DNA of 5,171 nucleotides from an uncultured Bacteroidales bacterium. Its GTDB lineage: Bacteria > Bacteroidota > Bacteroidia > Bacteroidales > Lentimicrobiaceae. The translations under genes were made by a program, and so were the position numbers. This document shows, in pieces, positions 1-5,171 of this stretch. The stretch spans positions 1-5,171 of the forward strand of contig CALMDN010000213.1 of the NCBI GenBank assembly GCA_937864935.1, read 5' to 3'. Each line of letters starts with the position of its first letter. The first letter of the stretch is position 1. The notes under the pieces are model-generated. The model was not told where the DNA came from. It saw only the letters and a program-made list of their open reading frames with translations, and made no database searches.

Positions 1-1
1 C

Positions 2-58
2 AAAGGCAAATTTGTCCTGAACAAAACAGGCCATATAAATAGGGGTAAATGGAGAGAT
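2..58 (-). pseudogene. In-frame continuation of the TonB receptor beyond the TAA at 59-61
   Basis: Reading on in the same frame past the stop gives 19 open codons containing SPFTPIYMA and VQDKFAF. From memory of the family, Bacteroidota receptors have a conserved block close to PIYMAGYIQDKFAF at this point of the barrel, so this is the same gene continuing and not intergenic DNA. No frameshift is needed; one nonsense codon separates the two parts. The rest of the barrel would lie beyond position 1. It could be a true pseudogene or a sequence error at a contig end. Confidence 0.8.
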
Positions 59-2281
59 TTAGATGGTGTACATGCAGTTTTCATCACGTTTGGTGAAGAA
101 ATCGTCGAAACTAGGACTGTCTTTCAGTTTGGTTTTTTCGCCGGTATAGGTATATCCGCTGTAGTTGGTGAGCAGACTCCCATTGTTAAAAAGTTCATCG
201 GGGCTGAACATATCGATGGAGAGGGCTTCGCTCAGGGCCACGGTGTGGCGCTTGCCTTCGGCATCGTAATAGTTTAAGGTGTAGCTGTTGATGTCGTATG
301 AGTCGATGTCGATCCAGTCGGTTCCGTCAACCGGCAGCCCCATTTTCTCACGCAGGCTGATGTCGAAATAGCGCTGAGAGTTTGCATCATATTTCCTGTC
401 ATAATAAATAGTATCAAGGAAAACGCCATCAAGCGTAACAAACTTTGGATTCAGGACATCCAACTGTTCAATATGCGAATTTGTTAAACCACGCATTTGA
501 GTCCATAATCCGACTGGTGCATAGGAATAGAACCGGTCGATGCGCTGCTCGTAGATGAACCCGAACTGAATGGCGTGGTTGCCGATGTCGGCTGAAAGGT
601 TCCCATTGATTGAATATTGCTCGTTGTCGGTGATGTTATATTGCCCGTTATTTTGTATCGTCCCGGGGCTTCCCCAGATTCCGTAAATGTTTGAACTACT
701 CATGCCGTTGAGCAGTCCGCCACCGGAGATGATGTTGTTGAGGTTGTCGTGATATCCTGAGGTAAACGGATAAAGTTCGTAATACTGGCGGGTATAGTTT
801 GCTGTGATTGCATTCACATCGGAAGGGGTGAAGGCCACAAGGGTATCTCTGAACCCATTGTGTACAAAGGCAGTAAGGCCTGAAACGGTATCCAGCCCGA
901 ACTCATAACTCCTGATTTTGGAAGTCTCGTATTTGCCGAGGTATCCGTAGTTGAACAGGTTGTCTTTGTGGTCGGGGTCCTGAACAATCTGGTTAAAGCG
1001 GGTATAGTCGGCCTGGATGGAATAATAGACATTCTTTACCAGTGATTTGCTGTCTTTCGCTGCCGGGAAACGCTGGGTAAATCTTCCGAAAACCCTCCAG
1101 GTTTTGTCGATCTGCTGGGTGTTTTTATCGTAATTGAACATCGAATTGGCGAAGTTGAAATTCCGTCCGTCGCTGTAGTTCACAGATCCTCCTACAGAGA
1201 GGTTGATGTTTGGGCCGGTTTTGATGTCCAGTTTACCGGATGCGCTGATGTCAAGGTTGTTGGTATTCGGGGTGGCCTTGAGGTATTCAAGGTCACTGCG
1301 CTGAATAAAGTTGGTGTTGTAATAGGTACCAAAACCGCTACCGCTTAACCTGAGCGGATTGAGTTCCAGTTCGCGCAAAACTTCGTCTTTTACTTTATAA
1401 ACGCCCGTGGCTGTTGGGCGGCTGTCTTTGTTGTAGGTTACTTCACCGGCGAGGAAGTAACCGAGGATGGCATTGGTTTTTTCTTTTTGTTCATTGCGCT
1501 GCCAGAGCAGGGGGCCCTGCATGTTGAGCCCGGCACGGTTGTAGCCGAAAGCATCGAGGAACTGTGAGGTCTGAAGCTCTATACCGGCGCCGAATTCACG
1601 GCTGGGGCCTTTGGTGGTAACGTTGATGATACCCCCGGTGGCATCCCCGTATTGAGCGGGAACCCCTGAAAGGATCACAGAAACCTGCTCGATGGCAGAT
1701 TCGGGCAGTGAGGAGGATCCGCGCACCCTGATACCGTCGATGTACATTACGGTACCTTCAGCACGCTGACCACGAACACTTCCGCGTTCACCGTCGGCCG
1801 AGAACACACCTCCCACAGTGGTTGCAATGGCATTGGCTGAGCGGTTGGGCATCTTGGCAATTTCTTCTGAGGTCATGGTAGCTCCTACTGAGGTCTTGTC
1901 CTTATCAATAAGGGGAACTTTGTAGGATGTTACCTCAAATTCTTCGATCGTGATCATGGTAGATTCCATTTCAATATTCTGAAAGGAAATCTGGTCTGAT
2001 TTGATCACAATACCCTGAACCATGATGGGTTTGTATCCCACGAAGGTTGCTTTCAGGTTATATTTCCCGGGTGTGATGGGCTTGATGGTGTAGTTGACAT
2101 CAAAGTCGGAGGTGGTTCCACCTGTTTGGGTGCCACCAAGTTCAACGATAATGTTGACGAAAGGAATGGCTTCCTTCGTAGTTTTATCTATCACTTTTCC
2201 CCTCAGGGTACCTGACTGTGAAAACACCGAAAGGCTTGCAATCAGCACCAACCCAATAGTTAGCAGTAGATTTCTGATCAT
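59..2281 (-). CDS. TonB-dependent outer-membrane receptor with N-terminal carboxypeptidase-regulatory-like domain, ended by a premature stop
   Basis: Predicted outer-membrane transporter that takes up a ligand using TonB/ExbBD energy; the substrate is not evident. Visible in order: a Sec signal peptide (about 1-22, hydrophobic core then VFSQ); a carboxypeptidase-regulatory-like beta-sandwich (about 25-108, with GKVIDKTTKEAIPFVNI and PGKYNLKATFVGYK); a TonB-box-like stretch (about 111-124); a plug domain (about 125-228, with the MYIDGIRVRG and GVPAQYGDATGGIINVTTKG motifs); then barrel sequence rich in aromatic and alternating residues. Family members of this type commonly run to about 1000 residues, so 740 is short. 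The frame ends at TAA (59-61) although receptor sequence continues in the same frame (see 2-58). The start at 2281 puts the signal peptide right at the N-terminus. A candidate promoter lies at 2339-2371. No SusD-like partner is seen, but the downstream side is outside the window. The family call is firm; whether the gene is functional is doubtful. Confidence 0.93.
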   Translation of the reverse strand: MIRNLLLTIGLVLIASLSVFSQSGTLRGKVIDKTTKEAIPFVNIIVELGGTQTGGTTSDFDVNYTIKPITPGKYNLKATFVGYKPIMVQGIVIKSDQISFQNIEMESTMITIEEFEVTSYKVPLIDKDKTSVGATMTSEEIAKMPNRSANAIATTVGGVFSADGERGSVRGQRAEGTVMYIDGIRVRGSSSLPESAIEQVSVILSGVPAQYGDATGGIINVTTKGPSREFGAGIELQTSQFLDAFGYNRAGLNMQGPLLWQRNEQKEKTNAILGYFLAGEVTYNKDSRPTATGVYKVKDEVLRELELNPLRLSGSGFGTYYNTNFIQRSDLEYLKATPNTNNLDISASGKLDIKTGPNINLSVGGSVNYSDGRNFNFANSMFNYDKNTQQIDKTWRVFGRFTQRFPAAKDSKSLVKNVYYSIQADYTRFNQIVQDPDHKDNLFNYGYLGKYETSKIRSYEFGLDTVSGLTAFVHNGFRDTLVAFTPSDVNAITANYTRQYYELYPFTSGYHDNLNNIISGGGLLNGMSSSNIYGIWGSPGTIQNNGQYNITDNEQYSINGNLSADIGNHAIQFGFIYEQRIDRFYSYAPVGLWTQMRGLTNSHIEQLDVLNPKFVTLDGVFLDTIYYDRKYDANSQRYFDISLREKMGLPVDGTDWIDIDSYDINSYTLNYYDAEGKRHTVALSEALSIDMFSPDELFNNGSLLTNYSGYTYTGEKTKLKDSPSFDDFFTKRDENCMYTI

Positions 2282-2321
2282 ACCAATGAAATTTTATTTT
2301 AGATGTACTTGTGTGTCCTGT

Positions 2322-2347
2322 GTACCTTAAAAAGTGGGTAAAGGTAC
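2322..2347. repeat. Perfect 7-bp inverted repeat over the receptor promoter -7 box
   Basis: GTACCTT (2322-2328) and AAGGTAC (2341-2347) are exact reverse complements separated by 12 bases. The right arm coincides with most of the -7 box of the proposed minus-strand promoter, and the left arm falls just downstream of the expected transcription start. It could be an operator for a dimeric regulator or a hairpin near the 5' end of the mRNA. Its role is inferred. Confidence 0.5.
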
Positions 2348-2371
2348 TAATAAAATAATTTAAGCTCCAAA
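2339..2371 (-). promoter_or_regulatory. Candidate Bacteroidota-type promoter of the TonB receptor
   Basis: On the minus strand TTTG (2368-2371) is followed after 21 bases by TACCTTTA (2339-2346). This matches the Bacteroidota housekeeping pattern (-33 TTTG, -7 TAnnTTTG) except for the last base. Transcription would start near 2330, leaving a leader of about 50 nt before the ATG at 2281. It suggests that the receptor can be transcribed independently of the upstream membrane-protein gene. Confidence 0.55.
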
Positions 2372-2385
2372 ACTTTTTAGAGCCC
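2362..2385 (-). terminator. Candidate terminator hairpin after the membrane-protein gene
   Basis: Read on the minus strand, GGGCTCTAAA (2376-2385) and TTTGGAGCTT (2362-2371) can form a 10-bp stem, three pairs being G-U, around a 4-nt loop. An AT-rich but not pure T stretch follows. It lies 24 bp beyond the TAG of the 163-residue gene and overlaps the -33 box of the receptor promoter. The wobble pairs and weak T-tract limit confidence. Confidence 0.4.
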
Positions 2386-2408
2386 TGTTGAACAAACTGA
2401 AAAAAACG

Positions 2409-2900
2409 CTATATATACCGTGGATTAAGGATTTCAGCGTAAATGACTGCCGTTTTCAGATCGAAATTTCCGGCGATTTCGAACTCTTGTTCGTTGCTTT
2501 CGGCCTCGGATTTCGTGTCGTCTCCAAACAGGGATACATTGCTTTTTTCCTCTTTTCTGTCGGTATATTGCTGGTCGAAATAATCTGCCGGTACTTCTTC
2601 GGTGATGTATTCGAGCGACTGTGCTTCGGTTTTGCGGACATCAACTTCCTCCGCAGTGGCTTTTCTGGTAAATTCCTTTACCGGAGGTTCAATGGTAACC
2701 TCCTGCGGTTCAGGAACCTGCAACACTTCGCCCATCAGGATCTCTTCAAGCAGGGATCTTTTAGGCTTAGCCGGAGTGGCAGGCTGGCTGGTCTCACTCA
2801 TTTCACGGGCTGCCTTTTTACGGTCCTGCTTCTGCTTGTTGTTGTAGAGCGAATAAACAACCCAGACGATACCTATTAATATATACAGAAAATCATCCAT
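2409..2900 (-). CDS. Single-span membrane protein of unknown function (163 aa)
   Basis: I do not recognise a named function. The protein opens with MDDF and one transmembrane helix (about 4-20, FLYILIGIVWVVYSLY), then a basic stretch (NKQKQDRKKAAR, 21-32). By the positive-inside rule the remaining 140 or so residues should be cytoplasmic. That part is hydrophilic, charged and probably disordered, with two more ordered-looking segments: SLLEEILMGEV (about 49-59) and a hydrophobic C-terminal tail, FDLKTAVIYAEILNPRY (about 146-162). From memory, similar short proteins with this architecture and tail occur in other Bacteroidota. The start at 2900 is chosen because the in-frame ATG at 2945 would add 15 residues ahead of the typical MDDF start. 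It precedes the receptor by 127 bp on the same strand but is separated by a candidate terminator and promoter, so co-transcription is uncertain. Confidence 0.8.
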   Translation of the reverse strand: MDDFLYILIGIVWVVYSLYNNKQKQDRKKAAREMSETSQPATPAKPKRSLLEEILMGEVLQVPEPQEVTIEPPVKEFTRKATAEEVDVRKTEAQSLEYITEEVPADYFDQQYTDRKEEKSNVSLFGDDTKSEAESNEQEFEIAGNFDLKTAVIYAEILNPRYI

Positions 2901-2933
2901 TGCCCGGCGAGTTGGTTTAAGTTGTAAAAATAG

Positions 2934-2966
2934 CAAAGAAAGCAAATCCTTTTAAGCAAATGCAAA
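2934..2966 (-). promoter_or_regulatory. Weak candidate promoter of the 163-aa membrane protein
   Basis: On the minus strand TTTG (2963-2966), a 21-nt spacer and TTTCTTTG (2934-2941) resemble the Bacteroidota TTTG/TAnnTTTG pattern, with T in place of A at the second -7 position. The spacing equals that of the better receptor promoter candidate, and the leader to the ATG at 2900 would be short, about 25-30 nt. The area is rich in TTTG-like words, so a chance match is possible. Confidence 0.3.
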
Positions 2967-2987
2967 AAATCGACACCATTTAATGCC

Positions 2988-3005
2988 TTGAATACCTTTA
3001 TTCAA
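2988..3005. repeat. 7-bp inverted repeat with 4-nt loop
   Basis: TTGAATA (2988-2994) and TATTCAA (2999-3005) are exact reverse complements around CCTT. The element contains a TACCTTTA word (2993-3000) identical to the proposed receptor -7 box, but no TTTG lies at the right distance upstream. It may be a protein-binding site in the divergent region or a chance AT-rich palindrome. Confidence 0.35.
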
Positions 3006-3143
3006 TAGTAACCGAACCTGACCACTTGTTGAAGCGGCAGTCCGGAAGTGCATTTTTACCTGCGGTTTCGGTTCTTTGTGTTTTTGTTTTGTCATTTAAA
3101 CGAAAACCCCTGAACAATCAGGCGATTTCATATTAAACATGCT

Positions 3144-3151
3144 TACCTTTG
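3144..3151 (+). promoter_or_regulatory. Candidate -7 box of the lipoprotein promoter
   Basis: TACCTTTG is an exact match to the Bacteroidota -7 consensus TAnnTTTG, placed about 93 bp before the ATG at 3244 and implying a leader of about 85 nt. No clear TTTG -33 box is found at 17-23 bp upstream; the nearest similar word is TTTC at 3126-3129. The box runs into the palindrome TTTGCAAA (3148-3155). Confidence 0.45.
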
Positions 3152-3243
3152 CAAATTGTGGGTAAGTTGCCACAAAAATCAATCCACAGTTGCATAATAA
3201 TCAGGGATAAAGCCCGTTTTTGTTTTCATTTCAAGTCAATTAC

Positions 3244-3672
3244 ATGAAAAGCCTGATCCGGACCCGATTTTTCAGCATCCTGCTTCTGCTTCCTCTGTTG
3301 CTGGTTTCGTGCGGCGATGAAAATGAAGAGTCGCTGATCCCATATGTTTATGTCAATTTTACCATTTATCCGAACACCCTGGATTATATACCCGATGGAG
3401 GATATATATATGTAACAGGCGGATACAAAGGCATCATCATTTACCGCAATACCCACGATGAGTTTCTTGCATTTGAGCGGGCCTGCCCTTATGACCCGCT
3501 GGTTGACGGCGCCAGGGTGGAAGTTGAGTCTTCAGGCATCATTGCCACCGATCCGGTCTGTGGTTCCAGGTTCATCCTCACCGACGGATCGCCCATACAG
3601 GGGCCGGCAACCGTTAGCCTCAAACAGTACCGGACAAGGTACGACGGGTATTCACTGATCGTTTCCAATTGA
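3244..3672 (+). CDS. Lipoprotein with degenerate Rieske-like domain (142 aa)
   Basis: Predicted envelope lipoprotein; the function is unknown. The signal peptide (1-22: basic MKSLIRTR, leucine-rich core, lipobox LLVSC) makes Cys23 the lipidated residue. The acidic stretch after it, GDENEES, resembles the surface-export signals of Bacteroidota lipoproteins, so exposure on the cell surface is plausible. Residues about 57-142 look like a small Rieske-type beta fold: an ACPYDP motif (80-85), a DPVCGSRF motif (103-110), then ILTDGSPIQGPA and LKQY. Aligned with canonical Rieske CxH and CPCHGSRF, Cys81 is kept, but His becomes Tyr83, Cys becomes Asp103 and His becomes Cys106, so a normal 2Fe-2S site cannot form. 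From memory, related short Bacteroidota lipoproteins share such degenerate motifs. The start at 3244 is preferred over the in-frame ATG at 3220, which would add eight residues before the signal peptide. It is a single gene flanked by minus-strand genes. Confidence 0.85.
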   Translation: MKSLIRTRFFSILLLLPLLLVSCGDENEESLIPYVYVNFTIYPNTLDYIPDGGYIYVTGGYKGIIIYRNTHDEFLAFERACPYDPLVDGARVEVESSGIIATDPVCGSRFILTDGSPIQGPATVSLKQYRTRYDGYSLIVSN

Positions 3673-3705
3673 AGGTCTGACTTAAAAACAGATTTACAGA
3701 CCTTC
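3671..3705 (+). terminator. Candidate terminator hairpin overlapping the lipoprotein stop
   Basis: GAAGGTCTG (3671-3679) and CAGACCTTC (3697-3705) form a perfect 9-bp stem that starts within the TGA stop at 3670-3672. After a 3-nt bulge, TAAA (3683-3686) and TTTA (3693-3696) can extend the stem. There is no T-run after it, so it may act as an mRNA 3'-end stabiliser or need a factor to terminate. Confidence 0.45.
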
Positions 3706-3917
3706 TCCGGGCTCCGGTTTAGTCAGCGTAGTCTGCTTACCCCGCATTTTATTGGCTTTAGGTTTTACCCGAAATTACATCGACTCCACCACCCTGACAT
3801 ATCACTTTTAATGAAATGTCAGGCTGAGCCTGTCTGCCTGTGCATTCAGGCAGGCGGAGTCGAAGCCTGATCCTGCCTGAAATCCAACCTCTTAAGTTGA
3901 CAGTTCAAACAGAATTC
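3673..3917. other. Convergent intergenic region, 245 bp
   Basis: This lies between the 3' ends of the lipoprotein gene and ahcY. It holds the stop-overlapping hairpin and the palindromic element at 3780-3881. The stretch 3706-3779 shows nothing I can assign, and 3882-3917 holds only a weak CAAC/GTTG pairing before the ahcY stop. No coding frame is supported. Confidence 0.65.
3780..3881. repeat. Palindromic, cloverleaf-like intergenic repeat element
   Basis: TCGACTCC (3780-3787) pairs perfectly with GGAGTCGA (3856-3863), enclosing two more hairpins. The first is CCTGACATaTCA (3793-3804) with TGAaATGTCAGG (3812-3823), 11 pairs and one A-A mismatch. The second is CTGCCTG (3834-3840) with CAGGCAG (3847-3853) around TGCATT. 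The folded form is a three-way junction. An alternative fold pairs TTCAGGCAGG (3845-3854) with CCTGCCTGAA (3872-3881), a perfect 10 bp that competes with the second hairpin and the closing stem. CAGGCT-G-AGCCTG (3820-3832) is a further small palindrome. The TGTCAGGCTGAGCCTGTC word resembles intergenic palindromes I recall from many bacterial genomes. It is likely a multicopy REP- or MITE-like element and could also serve as a bidirectional terminator; copy number cannot be seen here. Confidence 0.65.
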
Positions 3918-5171
3918 TTAATACCGGTAGTGCTCGGGTTTATAAGGTCCTTCTTTGGCAACGCCGATGTAGGCTGACTGCTCGTCGGTAAGCACGGTCA
4001 GTTTCACCCCGATCTGTTCAAGGTGAAGGCGGGCTACTTCTTCGTCAAGTTTCTTGGGAAGACGGTAAACACCCACTTCGTAATTTCCGTTCCAGAGGTC
4101 GAGCTGGGCAAGCACCTGGTTTGAGAAGGAGTTGCTCATCACGAAAGAGGGGTGGCCGGTGGCACAGCCAAGGTTCACAAGCCGGCCTTCTGCCAGCAGG
4201 AAGATGGCATTTCCGCCAGGGAAAACATACTTGTCGACCTGAGGTTTGATGTTGATTTTTTCAACATCCGGCTGGGCATTCAGTTTGTCAACCTGAATTT
4301 CGTTGTCGAAGTGCCCGATGTTGCAGACAATGGCCTGGTCTTTCATCCGGCGGATGTGTTCAACGGTGATGACATCGCGGTTTCCGGTGGTGGTGACAAA
4401 GATATTGCCCTCGGTAAGGGCTTCTTCGATGGTAGTCACCTGAAAACCTTCCATGGCAGCCTGAAGCGCGCAGATGGGGTCGATTTCGGTAACGATCACC
4501 CGCGAACCGTAGGAACGCATGGAGCGGGCACAGCCCTTGCCTACGTCGCCGAAGCCCAGCACCACAACGACCTTACCGGCCAGCATCACATCGGTTGCCC
4601 TCTTGATGCCATCGGCAAGGGATTCGTGGCAGCCGTAAAGGTTGTCGAATTTCGATTTGGTAACGGAATCGTTCACGTTGATGGCCGGAACCAGCAACTG
4701 ACCGGCTTCCATCATCTGGTAAAGCCTGTGCACGCCCGTAGTGGTTTCTTCTGAAACGCCTTTCCAGTCTTCTACCACCCTGTGCCAATGTTTATTATCT
4801 TCCACATAGCATTCACGGAGGGTTTTCCAGATGGCTGCTTCTTCGGCATTTGAACCCTGGTTTTCGAGGAGTTTAGGATCAAGTTCGGCAGCAAACCCTT
4901 TGTGTATCAGCAGGGTGGCATCACCACCATCGTCAACGATAAGGTTGGGACCCAGGCCTCCCGGGAAGGTAAGTGCCTGCAGCGTGCACCACCAGTATTC
5001 TTCGAGGGTTTCACCCTTCCATGCAAAAACAGGGATACCGGCTTCAGCAATGGCCGCGGCAGCATGATCCTGGGTGGAAAATATGTTACAGCTTGCCCAG
5101 CGCACCGTTGCGCCAAGTTCGTGCAGGGTCTCTCTCAGCACGGCTGTCTGTATGGTCATGTGAAGCGATCC
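3918..5171 (-). CDS. ahcY: S-adenosylhomocysteine hydrolase (adenosylhomocysteinase), N-terminus cut by the window edge
   Basis: Cytoplasmic NAD-dependent enzyme that splits S-adenosylhomocysteine into adenosine and homocysteine, relieving product inhibition of methyltransferases in the activated methyl cycle. 417 residues are visible, entering with [12 protein letters not shown]; about 50-60 N-terminal residues are probably missing, so the ATG at 5159 is internal. Counting from that Met: DDGGD (76-80) and SEETTTG (136-142) of the substrate site, [12 protein letters not shown] (169-180) with the Lys, Asp, Asn and Cys of the active site, the [11 protein letters not shown]-binding loop (202-209), IGHFDNE (281-287), [14 protein letters not shown] (335-348), and the C-terminal KPEHYRY (407-413), whose Lys and Tyr reach the NAD site of a neighbouring subunit. 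The segment at about 85-130 matches the insertion found in many bacterial and plant forms. All expected catalytic residues are present and the frame is intact, so the enzyme should be active. It ends at TAA (3918-3920) and converges on the lipoprotein gene. Confidence 0.98.
   Translation of the reverse strand, partial: GSLHMTIQTAVLRETLHELGATVRWASCNIFSTQDHAAAAIAEAGIPVFAWKGETLEEYWWCTLQALTFPGGLGPNLIVDDGGDATLLIHKGFAAELDPKLLENQGSNAEEAAIWKTLRECYVEDNKHWHRVVEDWKGVSEETTTGVHRLYQMMEAGQLLVPAINVNDSVTKSKFDNLYGCHESLADGIKRATDVMLAGKVVVVLGFGDVGKGCARSMRSYGSRVIVTEIDPICALQAAMEGFQVTTIEEALTEGNIFVTTTGNRDVITVEHIRRMKDQAIVCNIGHFDNEIQVDKLNAQPDVEKINIKPQVDKYVFPGGNAIFLLAEGRLVNLGCATGHPSFVMSNSFSNQVLAQLDLWNGNYEVGVYRLPKKLDEEVARLHLEQIGVKLTVLTDEQSAYIGVAKEGPYKPEHYRY

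Larger units (their letters stand above)
2901..3243. other. Divergent intergenic region, 343 bp
   Basis: No convincing coding frame is seen. The region separates divergently transcribed genes and should hold both promoters. Visible elements are a weak minus-strand promoter candidate (2934-2966), a 7-bp stem with a 4-nt loop (2988-3005), a short CCTGA/TCAGG inverted repeat (3109-3122), distant AACCGAA/TTCGGTT arms (3010-3016 and 3067-3073), and a plus-strand TACCTTTG box (3144-3151). A small RNA cannot be excluded, but nothing identifies one. Confidence 0.6.

Noticed and set aside
2..61. Frameshift as the cause of the short receptor
   Set aside because: The sequence beyond the TAA continues in the same frame (codons 56-58 down to 2-4), so a single nonsense codon explains it and no indel is needed.
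814..1032. Minus-strand short open frame inside the receptor gene
   Set aside because: It is an alternative-frame shadow of the receptor coding sequence, with no start context or domain.
2388..2879. Plus-strand 163-codon open frame antisense to the membrane-protein gene
   Set aside because: It lies almost wholly opposite the minus-strand gene, its product has no recognisable domain, and the minus-strand product has a clear membrane-helix start and a structured tail.
2901..2945. Upstream ATG at 2945 for the 163-aa membrane protein
   Set aside because: It would add MLSLLFLQLKPTRRA before MDDF and overlap the candidate promoter; the downstream start fits the single-helix N-terminus better.
3203..3230. 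GGG-ATAAAG-CCC followed by a T-run, resembling a leader terminator
   Set aside because: The stem is only about 3 bp, too weak to support an attenuator or riboswitch call.
3220..3243. Upstream ATG at 3220 for the lipoprotein
   Set aside because: It would put MFSFQVNY ahead of the basic n-region of the signal peptide; the ATG at 3244 gives a normal lipoprotein signal.
4152..4754. Plus-strand 200-codon open frame
   Set aside because: It is antisense to the highly conserved ahcY and shows no protein features of its own.
1..5171. tRNA, rRNA, CRISPR array or transposase
   Set aside because: No clover-leaf tRNA with a TTCRA arm, no rRNA signature, no regularly spaced direct repeats and no transposase-like frame were seen by reading the sequence.

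Overview
The window looks like a chromosomal fragment of a member of the Bacteroidota, probably a metagenomic contig or part of one. Three things point there: a TonB-dependent receptor with an N-terminal carboxypeptidase-regulatory-like domain, promoter-like boxes of the TAnnTTTG type, and start codons preceded by AT-rich sequence without a clear Shine-Dalgarno motif. The species cannot be told from this sequence.

Layout. Positions 1-2281 (minus) hold most of a TonB-dependent outer-membrane receptor. Its frame is closed by an in-frame TAA at 59-61, yet the same frame goes on encoding recognisable receptor sequence to the window edge, so the gene is either a nonsense pseudogene or carries an assembly error at the contig end. 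Positions 2409-2900 (minus) encode a 163-residue single-span membrane protein of unknown function, upstream of the receptor and in the same direction. The 127-bp gap between them holds a candidate terminator hairpin and a good candidate receptor promoter (TTTG, 21 nt, TACCTTTA), with a perfect inverted repeat over the -7 box. Positions 2901-3243 are a divergent intergenic region. Positions 3244-3672 (plus) encode a 142-residue lipoprotein with a degenerate Rieske-like domain whose usual histidine ligands are missing. Positions 3673-3917 lie between convergent genes and carry a stop-overlapping hairpin and a palindromic, cloverleaf-like repeat element. Positions 3918-5171 (minus) are the bulk of S-adenosylhomocysteine hydrolase (ahcY), cut at its N-terminus by the window edge.

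The genes do not form an obvious pathway. AhcY is core activated-methyl-cycle metabolism. The receptor and the lipoprotein are envelope proteins whose substrate and partner are unknown. The items most worth a second look are the premature stop with its clustered apparent G-to-T changes, the palindromic intergenic element, the degenerate Rieske lipoprotein, and the inverted repeat on the receptor promoter. I found no clear evidence of a new multi-gene system, and no RNA gene, CRISPR array or transposase.
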